A stretch of DNA of 36,336 nt, from NCBI GenBank assembly GCA_947468255.1, contig CANIMM010000001.1:1-36336 (forward strand), written 5' to 3'. This stretch comes from Chitinophagaceae bacterium. Its GTDB lineage: Bacteria > Bacteroidota > Bacteroidia > Chitinophagales > Chitinophagaceae. The notes beneath the pieces are model-generated. The model was given only the letters and a program-made list of their open reading frames with translations, made no database searches and had not been told where the DNA came from. Positions 23,483 through 31,944 of the stretch are shown here, piece by piece. The translations under genes were made by a program, and so were the position numbers. How positions within the stretch are numbered: position 1 is the stretch's first letter; each line of letters starts with the position of its first letter.

Positions 23483-23668
23483 ATGCCCAAGAAAATACAC
23501 CCTAGCAAACCATTTGAAATTCCAACACCCGTAAAAATGCCGGATATTGAACCTCCGGATGATCCTGAACAACCTTTTATTCCGGTGGAGGATCCAGATA
23601 GTATACCAGATGAGGATCCATTTGAAACACCCCCCTATGAAATCCCTCCCCCTGCTGAAGGTCCTTAA
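23483..23668 (+). CDS. Proline-rich acidic small protein (61 aa)
   Basis: A 61-residue protein in which about one residue in three is proline (20 of 61). The rest is chiefly Asp, Glu, Ile and Phe, in units like PDIEPPDDPEQP, VEDPDSIPDEDP and ETPPYEIPPPAEG. No globular fold or membrane segment is expected; it would be an extended, acidic polyproline-type chain. It lies 46 bp after the esterase-like gene and 10 bp before the PEBP gene. Function is unknown. A linker or lid for a neighbour, or a partner of an SH3-like module, are guesses. Codon positions look coding, not random. Confidence 0.68.
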   Translation: MPKKIHPSKPFEIPTPVKMPDIEPPDDPEQPFIPVEDPDSIPDEDPFETPPYEIPPPAEGP

Positions 23669-23678
23669 ATTCAATAAT

Positions 23679-24167
23679 ATGAGTATTAAAAGAGTAAATA
23701 TGGAAGCTACAAGGGCTATTGATTACAAGCAGCTCAAACTTAGTAGTACTGATTTTGAACAGAATGGCTTTATACCTCCAAAGTTCACCTGCGACGGCAG
23801 TAACATCAGCCCATCTTTAACAATCGAAGACATTCCAGCTGAAACAAAATGTTTTGCACTCATTGTAGATGACCCTGATGCACCAAAAAGAGACTGGGTT
23901 CACTGGTTGGTATGGAATATTCCTGTAACACATTATATTAAGCAAAATGAGGTACATGGCATTCAGGGAGTAAATGATTTTCAACGCCCTTCTTACTCAG
24001 GCCCCTGCCCTCCCTCAGGAACCCATCGCTATTTTTTTAAAATATATGCGCTTGATTCATTACTAGATCTATCTGCCAATGCTACTAAAAGTCAGTTAGA
24101 AAAAGTCATGAGTGAGCATATCATTGGTTTTGGTGAATTGATTGGTTTGTATAAAAAAATAAAGTAG
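23679..24167 (+). CDS. PEBP/YbhB-YbcL family protein
   Basis: A 162-residue phosphatidylethanolamine-binding-protein family member. Key parts are FTCDGSNISPSLTIEDIP, then LIVDDPDAPKRDWVHWLVWNIP (the DPDxP and HW ligand-pocket motifs), GPCPPSGTHRYFFKIYALD, and a C-terminal helix ending in a GFGELIGLYKK tail. The reading frame is open further upstream, but the ATG at 23679 lies just after the preceding stop (10-bp gap) and gives the usual N-terminus; ATG 23700 is possible. No signal peptide is seen, so it is cytoplasmic. YbhB-type proteins bind small anions; the physiological ligand is unknown. Confidence 0.92.
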   Translation: MSIKRVNMEATRAIDYKQLKLSSTDFEQNGFIPPKFTCDGSNISPSLTIEDIPAETKCFALIVDDPDAPKRDWVHWLVWNIPVTHYIKQNEVHGIQGVNDFQRPSYSGPCPPSGTHRYFFKIYALDSLLDLSANATKSQLEKVMSEHIIGFGELIGLYKKIK

Positions 24168-24286
24168 TTAAAAATGAGGCTTCTAGATAAAAAGATAACA
24201 ACTCAAAATTATATCAATTTAAATACCCCCTAATAAAAATCATAGATGGCTAATAATATTAACTAACCTGAAATAATTTTAATTGA

Positions 24287-24673
24287 ATGAAGGCCTTTTT
24301 GTTTTTACTAATTTCTTTCATTGCTGTTACCGCTACCTTGACCGGTTTACTATTAATTAGTCAGCCTAATGGCTCCTTACTCAATCTTCCCCTGAATTTA
24401 CTGGAGGGTACATTTTTTAAAAGTTACCTGATTCCTGGAACGTTATTGGTGATTTTTGTAGGGGGTGTAAATATGCTCGCAGTATTTTATAATTTAAAAA
24501 AAGACCGAAGTAGATATGATTGGGCAATGGCAGGCGGCTTTGTTGTTTCGGGATGGGTTACCATACAGTTACTGTTAATTCATACCGCACACTGGCTACA
24601 TATTTTATATTTTGGAATTGGGGTAATTATTTTTTTATTAGCCTATCAGTTAAAAGGGAAATGGATTGTTTGA
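24287..24673 (+). CDS. Small membrane protein, four predicted helices
   Basis: A 128-residue integral membrane protein. Hydrophobic segments lie at about 1-23, 44-66, 77-96 and 100-121, joined by short loops; a positive KKDRSRYDW loop follows the second. The middle contains GGVNMLAVFYNLKK. It resembles the small uncharacterised four-TM proteins of Bacteroidota; I cannot name a family. It stands alone on the plus strand, 119 bp after the PEBP gene. Confidence 0.75.
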   Translation: MKAFLFLLISFIAVTATLTGLLLISQPNGSLLNLPLNLLEGTFFKSYLIPGTLLVIFVGGVNMLAVFYNLKKDRSRYDWAMAGGFVVSGWVTIQLLLIHTAHWLHILYFGIGVIIFLLAYQLKGKWIV

Positions 24674-24792
24674 TTTTTTCAGCTCCCCTACACTGATTTC
24701 TTGTAAACGAAGTAAACGAAGCTGTTTATTCATTATACTATTAAATATTCGGCCCACAGTTTCATAGTCTATTTTTTATAAATAAAAACATC

Positions 24793-25977
24793 ATGAAAAA
24801 AATTTACCTTTTTTTGATAATGGCTATTAGCATCTATCCTGCAGCTGCATTTCGTATTGAATATGGAAAAGATATTGTCATTTCCCAACCTGTGTATGAA
24901 AATTTGTATATAATGGGTGGTAAAGTAACCATTAATGCTCCCATTCATGGGGATTTGATAATTGCCGGTGGCACCATTGTTATTAATGACAGTGTTACCA
25001 ATGATATCAACATTGCAGGCGGTGAAATAACCTTTAACGGGTGGGTGGGTGGAGATATTCGCTGTGCAGGGGGCAAAATCTTTATTCGAAAAAATGTGTT
25101 GGGTGAAGTGGTGATAACCGGGGGGGATATAATGGTAGATAAGGGAATAGAAATTGGCGGATTATTAGCAAGTGGAGGAAATATCACCATCAATGGAAAT
25201 GTGAATGGGAAAATACTAGGTGTATTTGGTGAATTTTCTTTAAATGGAAATGTGTTGAATGATGCGGATCTCAGAGGTGGTCATCTTTCCATCAATGGTT
25301 TGATTGGCGGAAATACTGTATTGGCAGCGAGAACAATTGTGTTGGGTGAATCTGCAACATTCAAGGGAAATATTCGCTATTGGAATAAAGAAGGCACCCT
25401 AGGTATAAAAAACAACTCAATCAAAGGAAAAGCGATTTTCGATCCTTCTTTACGTATTCGAACCGGGGAATGGTATTATCTCGGTGCTGTAACTATTTTT
25501 GGTTTTCTTTGGTACATTGGTATGGCTTTGCTAATGATTGTTGTTGTTCAGTATTTATTTTCCGCTACTATCAAAAAGTCTGCGGCTACTGCTTTTAGCA
25601 ACAGTTTGCAATCCCTAGGAGTTGGATTTTTATTTTTAATTTTAATTCCAATGGTTGCAGTAATTGCATTGTTTACCATCATTGGTGTTCCAATAGCCAT
25701 TTTCTTGTTTATAGGGTACGTCTCGCTCATCTTGCTTTCAACGGTCATCACTTCTGTGGTCGCGGCCAACTGGATCAATAATCAAAATAATTTTCATTGG
25801 AATATGACCCAACTTGTTTTGATATCGATTATTATTTTTGTTGTGTTGAAGCTCCTTACATTTATGCCCTTTTTTGGTTGGTTCGTGATGGCCTTACTAG
25901 TTTGCATATCATTTGGTGCAATTTTATTAAATATCAATTGGAAGGGAAAGCGCCCACAAATAGTTGCAGATAAGTAG
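24793..25977 (+). CDS. Bactofilin-like beta-repeat protein with C-terminal membrane domain
   Basis: A 394-residue protein with two parts. After a signal peptide (about 1-19), residues 25-200 are a run of short repeats of the type GGxIxINGxVxGDIxIAGG, as in bactofilin and polymer-forming cytoskeletal domains, predicting a right-handed beta-solenoid. Residues about 225-385 hold four hydrophobic helices with GVPIAIFLFIGYVSL and a C-terminal basic tail. Bactofilins form filaments at membranes. The signal peptide suggests the solenoid is outside the cytoplasm, which is unusual for classical bactofilins. Function is unknown; an envelope scaffold is inferred. It is a separate unit on the plus strand, followed by a tiny membrane ORF. 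Confidence 0.85.
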   Translation: MKKIYLFLIMAISIYPAAAFRIEYGKDIVISQPVYENLYIMGGKVTINAPIHGDLIIAGGTIVINDSVTNDINIAGGEITFNGWVGGDIRCAGGKIFIRKNVLGEVVITGGDIMVDKGIEIGGLLASGGNITINGNVNGKILGVFGEFSLNGNVLNDADLRGGHLSINGLIGGNTVLAARTIVLGESATFKGNIRYWNKEGTLGIKNNSIKGKAIFDPSLRIRTGEWYYLGAVTIFGFLWYIGMALLMIVVVQYLFSATIKKSAATAFSNSLQSLGVGFLFLILIPMVAVIALFTIIGVPIAIFLFIGYVSLILLSTVITSVVAANWINNQNNFHWNMTQLVLISIIIFVVLKLLTFMPFFGWFVMALLVCISFGAILLNINWKGKRPQIVADK

Positions 25978-26010
25978 CAATAGGATACAATTTTTATAGA
26001 TTATAAAAAA

Positions 26011-26184
26011 ATGAGTAAGCTAGGATCGATAGAGAAAACCCGGACAATTGCAAGGACATACGGTTTCTTGATATTGCTGGTATTAATTTTATTAAGTCGT
26101 TACGGAAGAACACTATTGGAATGGATTTTTGCTAAGCTATATCAATTTTTTATTGAAAATGGAGTTCTGAATATAGGTGCGTAG
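26011..26184 (+). CDS. Small membrane peptide (57 aa)
   Basis: An ORF of 57 residues: SKLGSIEKTRTIARTYG, a hydrophobic segment FLILLVLILLSRYGRTL (about 19-35), then LEWIFAKLYQFFIENGVLNIGA. The ATG follows an A-rich stretch 33 bp after the stop of the bactofilin-like gene, which points to co-transcription. It ends 8 bp from the convergent AI-2E-type gene. Function is unknown. It reads as coding rather than as chance A/T sequence. Confidence 0.55.
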   Translation: MSKLGSIEKTRTIARTYGFLILLVLILLSRYGRTLLEWIFAKLYQFFIENGVLNIGA

Positions 26185-26192
26185 GCGATAAA

Positions 26193-27224
26193 TTATTTAC
26201 GTGCCAGCAATAGGTTGATTGGTTTCCATTGCTCAATATGATCACTGATAATTTTTAAAATTGCAACAAAGGGAATAAATAACACCATTCCAGCCATCCC
26301 CCAAATAATGCCTCCTACTATTACGGCAATTAACATAGCCAAAGTACTTACCTGTAATTGGGTACCTACTACTTTTGGAAATATCACATTGGCCTCGAGG
26401 TATTGAACAAAGCTAAAAATTGCAATTACTCCCAGTGGATACCAAATATTGCCAGTTTGTATCCATATTATAGAAATAGGTAAAAGGGCACTAACAAAAA
26501 TACCAATGTAAGGAATGATGGTCATCACTGCGCAGAGCATTCCAAAAAGAATGGCATTTTGAACACCCAATGCATATAGACCAATGCTGTTGAGAACCCC
26601 CACAATGAGATAAACCAACACCATTCCTTTGATAAAGTTATAATATGTGTGGATTGTTTGCTGTAAAATGGTGGCTAACTTAATTTGGCTTTCGAATGGC
26701 GTGATTAATTGCAGATATCTTACCAATACTTTTCTATGGTACAAAAATAGTGCTGAATACACCGGAATCAGAAAGGCAGTAAAGAGGGTGCTGATGGAAG
26801 TTTCAACTGTGGCCTGCAACATTGTTCCCAAACTTCCGGTAAAGTTACTATTCCATGTATTGTGAATATTGGTGGCAACCCCTAAATGGGTATTCATCCA
26901 TTGTTGTAGAAGCTGTACTGTTTTATCAATTTTACTAAGAATTTGAGGAACATCTGTAAGGAATATATTTATTTGCCAAATCAGCAGCCATAAAATTGAA
27001 GCAAACACAATTGTTACTATTAGAAGACAGGCGGAGATGGCAATTGGCTTTTTCCAGCCATGATTCTCCAGCCATTTGCAAACAGGATATAAGATGATAG
27101 CGATGAGTAACCCAAAAAACAAGGGTACAAAAAGAGTTTTTCCTGCGTATAGCAATAAAGCGGTAAAACCGATTGCTTGCAAGTATCGAATATAAGTGGA
27201 AAAAGGGCGGGTGGTAGACTCCAT
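26193..27224 (-). CDS. AI-2E family (YdiK/PerM-type) membrane protein
   Basis: A 343-residue membrane protein with about seven helices. The helix pair near the N-terminus (LLLYAGKTLFVPLFFGLLIA, then P-I-A-I-S-A-C-L-L-I-V-T) is followed by a large amphipathic loop and then PYIGIFVSALLPISIIWIQTG and the C-terminal GMAGMVLFIPFVAILKII, which are the family hallmark. Members are proposed AI-2 exporters or Na+/H+ antiporters; the substrate is unknown. It is divergent from the Na/Pi cotransporter gene, with one palindrome between them that could serve both. Confidence 0.92.
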   Translation of the reverse strand: MESTTRPFSTYIRYLQAIGFTALLLYAGKTLFVPLFFGLLIAIILYPVCKWLENHGWKKPIAISACLLIVTIVFASILWLLIWQINIFLTDVPQILSKIDKTVQLLQQWMNTHLGVATNIHNTWNSNFTGSLGTMLQATVETSISTLFTAFLIPVYSALFLYHRKVLVRYLQLITPFESQIKLATILQQTIHTYYNFIKGMVLVYLIVGVLNSIGLYALGVQNAILFGMLCAVMTIIPYIGIFVSALLPISIIWIQTGNIWYPLGVIAIFSFVQYLEANVIFPKVVGTQLQVSTLAMLIAVIVGGIIWGMAGMVLFIPFVAILKIISDHIEQWKPINLLLARK

Positions 27225-27236
27225 AATTTTTACAAA

Positions 27237-27332
27237 TAAAGTTGGTTGAATTAACTAGATAATATTATATCTGTAATCAGTTTTCAATATGACAGAGGTC
27301 AGGTGCTCATTGAAAATAACAAGTAACCTTTA
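27237..27332. promoter_or_regulatory. Crp/Fnr-like operator with divergent promoters (AI-2E / Na-Pi)
   Basis: TATGACAGAGGTCAGG (27288-27303, centre 27295.5). Toward the minus strand a -7-like CAACTTTA ends at 27237 (58.5 bp, class I). Toward the plus strand AACCTTTA (27325-27332) ends 36.5 bp away (class II). The same pair of distances occurs around the ftsH/sRNA palindrome. The boxes are imperfect. Confidence 0.5.
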
Positions 27333-27340
27333 GATAAATT

Positions 27341-29008
27341 ATGGCTTCATATTTTGATAGTTGGAAAATGCTTGCTGGAGTTGCTTTTTTTCTGCTGGCA
27401 ATGAATTTCATGGAAAGTACGTTAGGTATTTTGGGTGGACGGAGATTTAAGCTATTTTTAAAGAAGCATACAACTAGCAAATTGGAAGCTATTGGCGGGG
27501 GCGTAATCGTTACCGGCTTACTTCAAAGTAGTTCTATTGTGAACTTGTTGGTATTAAACATGGTAGGTGCAGGGGTGTTAAAAATGGAAAACGCATTAGC
27601 CTTAATGCTAGGTTCTAATCTAGGAACTACGGTAAACAGTTGGTTACTGGCCACCATTGGCTTTAGTTATTCTTTTGAAGTCTTTGTATTGCCAGTAGTA
27701 GGAATAACAGGAATTGCAATGGCCTTTATTTCAATGGAGAATAAATGGTTTTTAGTGTTTAAATTTTTATTTAGCCTAGCATTTCTATTTGTAGCGCTTG
27801 GGTATATTAAAACAGGTATGGAGGAATTTGTAAAGCAAACCAATTTGTCTGCAATTGCATCCTATCCTTTAATAATTTTCCTTTTGCTAGGCATATTATT
27901 GACAGCAATTGTTCAGTCTAGCTCTGCCGTAATTGCACTTACCTTATCTGCTTTGTATACCAATGCCATTACTTTACTGATCGCAATGGCCATCGTATTG
28001 GGTGGCGAAATTGGGACAACTTTAAAATTGTTTTTGGCAGCTGCAAAAGGTTCTGCAAGCAAAAAAAGAGTAGCGCTTGGGAATTTTCTTTTTAATTTGA
28101 TTACTGTAACAGTCATATTTTTTTTACTTCGGCCGCTTAATTATGTCCTCAGCAAAGCGCTACCGTTAAACGACCATTTGATTGCATTGGTAATATTCCA
28201 AAGTTTAGTAAACCTATTATGTATTATTCTATTTTTACCATTTTTACGAATTTTCGGAAATTTTCTTTTGAAGCGTTTTGAAGAAAAGGAAGAAGGGAGT
28301 TTGTATATTAGTAAAGTGTCAGTAAGCGACATGGACAATGCCTTAGATGCATTGGATCAAGAGACTAAATATTTTATCAACCATGTGATTCAATATAGTC
28401 TGAATTCATTTAATATAAATGAGGGTAAAATATCAAACATAAATGTAAGTAAAAATTTCACTCGTAAATCTGTTTCCCAACAGTATAATTATATCAAACA
28501 GCTACATGGTGAAATGCATGGATTTTATTTAAAATTGCTCAGCGAGGCTTCCGATAAAATTGTTACCGAAAGGCTTGAACAGTTGATTTCGGCTATCCGA
28601 AACAGTATGTATGCAGCTAAAAATATAAGAGATGCCCAACATGACATTGAACAGATGCGCAATTCCTCTAATGACATCAAGTATAATTTTTATATTCAGT
28701 CAAGTGAAAAATTGGAACATTTATACGAAAAAATTAAATTTCTACTCAATAGCAAGGAAGTCGAAAACTGTTTGCAAGACTTGACTTTACTATACCATTC
28801 GATAACTAGTGGCTATACTTCAACCCTAGGGTCGCTTTATAAAGACAGTGTAGCTAACAAGGTCAACGAATTAGAAATTACTACACTAGTGAATTTTAAT
28901 CGTGAATTGTACACTTCCTTCAAATCGATTTTATTTGGTTTGAAGGATTATTTACTTACTGTTAAGGAAGCTGAATTTTTTGATACCCAGCCAGGTTTTA
29001 TCAGGTGA
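27341..29008 (+). CDS. Na/Pi cotransporter family protein with PhoU-like C-terminus
   Basis: A 555-residue membrane protein. Residues about 1-315 hold two Na_Pi_cotrans repeats, each with the QSSS motif: GLLQSSSIVNLLV (near 60) and AIVQSSSAVIALT (near 190), in re-entrant loops that bind Na+ and phosphate. The C-terminal part (about 330-540) is a soluble PhoU-like helical bundle. It may take up phosphate; in bacteria many members transport other anions or regulate phosphate use. Its ATG is only about 5 nt from the predicted start of transcription. It is divergent from the AI-2E-type gene. Confidence 0.93.
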   Translation: MASYFDSWKMLAGVAFFLLAMNFMESTLGILGGRRFKLFLKKHTTSKLEAIGGGVIVTGLLQSSSIVNLLVLNMVGAGVLKMENALALMLGSNLGTTVNSWLLATIGFSYSFEVFVLPVVGITGIAMAFISMENKWFLVFKFLFSLAFLFVALGYIKTGMEEFVKQTNLSAIASYPLIIFLLLGILLTAIVQSSSAVIALTLSALYTNAITLLIAMAIVLGGEIGTTLKLFLAAAKGSASKKRVALGNFLFNLITVTVIFFLLRPLNYVLSKALPLNDHLIALVIFQSLVNLLCIILFLPFLRIFGNFLLKRFEEKEEGSLYISKVSVSDMDNALDALDQETKYFINHVIQYSLNSFNINEGKISNINVSKNFTRKSVSQQYNYIKQLHGEMHGFYLKLLSEASDKIVTERLEQLISAIRNSMYAAKNIRDAQHDIEQMRNSSNDIKYNFYIQSSEKLEHLYEKIKFLLNSKEVENCLQDLTLLYHSITSGYTSTLGSLYKDSVANKVNELEITTLVNFNRELYTSFKSILFGLKDYLLTVKEAEFFDTQPGFIR

Positions 29009-29131
29009 AAAAAGTGAACCATTTTTTTTTAAATGATCCAGATTAGCCTGTAAGTAAATGTTCAATTACTAGTAAATTTGAATCTGAAGGCATGTTATTC
29101 AAACCATGATTTTTCTTGAAGAGTGTTGACC

Positions 29132-29752
29132 CTACCATCTTAGTAGGAAAACAAAGTAAATTGCTATAGCAAAACCTGCTATCAGTGTAAGGTATCCCCA
29201 GGAGTAATCCTTTCGAATTTTATACCACATCATCCAACTGCTAAAAGATAAAAAAATAAGCCCTATCGCAATTGCATCCATAGAAAATCGCCATACGCGG
29301 GTAAGTAGCCAATTAGGTTGTAAACTAGGATTATTTCTATTGGCGCCATTGAAGGTGTGAAGGTTTCTTAGTTTTCCCCAAATGTTATAAGAGAACTCGT
29401 TTTGAATATATATTGACTTTTTAAAATCAGCATGGATATTGTTCACATGACCTGGATATGAAATGCTAAAATCAATACTATCAGCAGTCAATTTTACATT
29501 ATTTACCTCGCCTGAAATTTTTAATTGAAGCAGCATATTTTTAATTATTTGAATGCTATCTAAACCCGGCGGAATATTGATTGGTGTTACCTTTATATTT
29601 TGCTTTCTCTCTTCCCAAAAACTAGCAAACTTCCAATCGCTATGGTTTAACAATAACCCTGATACAGAAAACAGCCATATAAACAATACCAAAAATAAAC
29701 CAATATGGATATGAAGGCGACGATTTGTATAGGTGATTTTTTTAATTAGCAT
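29132..29752 (-). CDS. PepSY-type membrane protein, copy 2
   Basis: A 206-residue protein with an N-terminal helix (RLHIHIGLFLVLFIWLFSVSG), a periplasmic domain of about 110 residues, and a C-terminal pair of membrane helices. The helix contains HxH and is followed by GLLLNHSDW, the usual PepSY_TM opening. The frame is open upstream, but ATG 29752 (MLIKKITYTNRRLHIHIG) is preferred because it follows the stop of the neighbour by 8 bp. It is a paralogue of the gene at 29761. Such proteins often reduce or pass electrons for iron uptake; the role here is not known. Confidence 0.78.
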   Translation of the reverse strand: MLIKKITYTNRRLHIHIGLFLVLFIWLFSVSGLLLNHSDWKFASFWEERKQNIKVTPINIPPGLDSIQIIKNMLLQLKISGEVNNVKLTADSIDFSISYPGHVNNIHADFKKSIYIQNEFSYNIWGKLRNLHTFNGANRNNPSLQPNWLLTRVWRFSMDAIAIGLIFLSFSSWMMWYKIRKDYSWGYLTLIAGFAIAIYFVFLLRW

Positions 29753-29760
29753 TTTGAATT

Positions 29761-30369
29761 TTATCTCAGTAAAAATAATAAAAGTCCTGTAAAACTGATG
29801 GCTCCCAATATAATGACTATCCATCCTAACTTCCTTTCTGCTTTAAGGAAATACCATAAAAAAACACCGCTGGCAGAAAGGAATAATAGCAAGTAAACCA
29901 CCATATCTGCTATCATTCTCCAGTTCTGCATGAATAAAGAATTACCTCGGATTTTTACATTATGAGGACCAGGCATCTTATGAAGAAAATTGGTCGCTCT
30001 TAAGGAACCTTCTTCAATTCTAGTTATTAAGACTTCATTTGTTTGTTTATTTATTTTAATTTTTGTAGTTAACCCTGGTAATATTACAGGAAAAGAAATT
30101 TGACTGTCATTTTGCGAAACATAATCTATCTCCCCTTTTATTCGAAGTTTTTTAATAATCCCTTTGGCAGTTTGCAAATCAGTGGTATCATAAGGGATTT
30201 TATCAATGCTAGTTTTGATATCGGGTAACTTTTTAATCGGATTAGTTCTATTAATGTAGTCCGTATGATTTAATACCAGCGCACTTATACTAAAAATAAG
30301 CACGATAGGACTAATGAATAATCCAACATACAAGTGAATGGTACGAACAGATGGATAGTATTTTTTCAT
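29761..30369 (-). CDS. PepSY-type membrane protein, copy 1
   Basis: A 202-residue protein with the same plan as its neighbour: an N-terminal helix (RTIHLYVGLFISPIVLIFSISALVLNH), a periplasmic segment with alternating strands, and two C-terminal membrane helices (ADMVVYLLLFLSASGVFLWYF and ILGAISFTGLLLFLL). The N-H-T-D after the first helix matches N-H-S-D in copy 2. It lies 36 bp after the glycosidase-like gene on the same strand, and copy 2 follows 8 bp later; the pair arose by duplication. Confidence 0.8.
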   Translation of the reverse strand: MKKYYPSVRTIHLYVGLFISPIVLIFSISALVLNHTDYINRTNPIKKLPDIKTSIDKIPYDTTDLQTAKGIIKKLRIKGEIDYVSQNDSQISFPVILPGLTTKIKINKQTNEVLITRIEEGSLRATNFLHKMPGPHNVKIRGNSLFMQNWRMIADMVVYLLLFLSASGVFLWYFLKAERKLGWIVIILGAISFTGLLLFLLR

Positions 30370-30405
30370 TCAATAAATTGAGTTCGTATATTTTAAATTT
30401 TCACT

Positions 30406-31896
30406 TTAATTAATTGCCTCGGCCTCCTTTTGTGATGTAGCCTTTATAGCAATATCAACATAACTGTGCATTTGGCCTATCTCATCTAAATATTGATTGG
30501 TTGAAAATTCTTTTCCGTCAACTTTAATATGTCTAAAATTCCCTTGAAACATGGCACGCCAGGTAATTTTTTTAGTTGATTTATTGGCAAATGCCGTTTT
30601 GACTGCAGACTGATGTGATACTGAAATCAATCCGCTGAAAATTGGGATATTTTCAATCGATATCCAAGTAGTTTTGGGAGTAAGTCGAGCGCAAGTAGTG
30701 ACGATACCTTCTGCAGCCGATGGCTGAACACCCATTAGTCCGTGAACAATTCCTTCAATACATCCACTTGATGCTTCAGGATATTGACGACGCTTATTAG
30801 CATAAATCTTTTGTAAGAACCGGTAGCCATTTTCATTGTTTCCAAATCGGTAGAATAACTGTGGTAGATAGGACATTCCCTCAATTTCATAATAATCCCA
30901 AATATTGTTATTACTTAAGGTTTGGATAATCTTTTTAGGATCTTGAATTACCCCATACCATAGCATATAAAGATTGGAACCTCCTCCATGAAATTTGCCA
31001 TCGGAAAGAAAATAATTGAAGTAAGAATTTGTTTTTTGATTCCACCAAAGGGAATCAATCAGTTGTCGATAAGCTAGGGCTTTCTTTTGGTATTGTTTGC
31101 TTTTAGCCAACTCCCCTCTTAGTGCCAATATTTTTGAATAGGTTGAAAATCCATTATAAATCATTGCAATCAAGTCGCTTGTAATAACTAACCCTTCTAC
31201 GCCTTCATCATAAGAAGGTAATCCTCTAGCGTTAACTTTCCACCTTTTTTTTTCTTTTATAAATTTTTCTGAGGCATTCATTACAGAAGGTCGTTGCATG
31301 ATTTTATCAGATTGCAGCTGCCAGCGATCAATATATTGGTTGAGTGAAATCTTGAAAAAATTATCAAATAATGGATCGTTGATATAGGCCTTATTGCCGG
31401 TCCATAAATAAAGTTTGTAACTAGCATCGATGATATCAAAATTTGCATTGAGGTTATACCAAAAGTCTTTATCGGAAGTGTAATCAATTGGTGCCGGTTT
31501 ATTGTACCGATTGATTTCCCAATAAGTACACCAATCTTTAGGCTCTGATATGTTTTCAACAAACTTGTAATACATATTCAAGTTCTGCTTACTATGAGAA
31601 ATAATTTCAGCACCTATACATTGGTGAGATACATCCCGAATACAAAAAGCTTCCCTGCCCGATAAGGCCGACTCGTACCAGGGGCCAACTGGATCGCTGT
31701 CTTTACCGAGATATCCATTGGAAGTAGCATGTGCCCAGTTAAATATTGATACCAAGCTTGTATCAGATGAGCTGACCTTGATGGTATCATTCTCCGTGCT
31801 TAGTAGACTTAATGCTTTATTATTAGCAGGTTTACTAAAAGAGAAGCAACCAAGTAAAATGATAAATAATAGGAATTGGGATGCGTATAATTTCAT
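30406..31896 (-). CDS. Secreted six-hairpin glycosidase-like protein
   Basis: A 496-residue protein with a signal peptide (about 1-20, ILLGCFSFS, possibly a lipobox). The body is an all-alpha repeat typical of (alpha/alpha)6 glycosidases: YESALSGREAFCIRDVSHQC near 75-95, then LYLWTGNKAYINDP, then SYDEGVEGLVITSDLIAMIYNG with the likely acidic residues, then YPEASSGCIEGIVHGLMGVQP. It is close in style to unassigned Bacteroidota glycoside hydrolases; I cannot place it in a CAZy family. It lies next to the second secreted glycosidase-like gene (48-bp gap) and is probably under the LacI regulator. Confidence 0.78.
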   Translation of the reverse strand: MKLYASQFLLFIILLGCFSFSKPANNKALSLLSTENDTIKVSSSDTSLVSIFNWAHATSNGYLGKDSDPVGPWYESALSGREAFCIRDVSHQCIGAEIISHSKQNLNMYYKFVENISEPKDWCTYWEINRYNKPAPIDYTSDKDFWYNLNANFDIIDASYKLYLWTGNKAYINDPLFDNFFKISLNQYIDRWQLQSDKIMQRPSVMNASEKFIKEKKRWKVNARGLPSYDEGVEGLVITSDLIAMIYNGFSTYSKILALRGELAKSKQYQKKALAYRQLIDSLWWNQKTNSYFNYFLSDGKFHGGGSNLYMLWYGVIQDPKKIIQTLSNNNIWDYYEIEGMSYLPQLFYRFGNNENGYRFLQKIYANKRRQYPEASSGCIEGIVHGLMGVQPSAAEGIVTTCARLTPKTTWISIENIPIFSGLISVSHQSAVKTAFANKSTKKITWRAMFQGNFRHIKVDGKEFSTNQYLDEIGQMHSYVDIAIKATSQKEAEAIN

Positions 31897-31944
31897 CTTT
31901 ATTTTTTTGTGCTACAAATTACTAAAAATGTTTTTTTGATTCAA

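Noticed and set aside
23547..23678. N-terminal extension of the PEBP protein
   Set aside because: It overlaps the proline-rich gene in another frame; the PEBP fold starts after ATG 23679.
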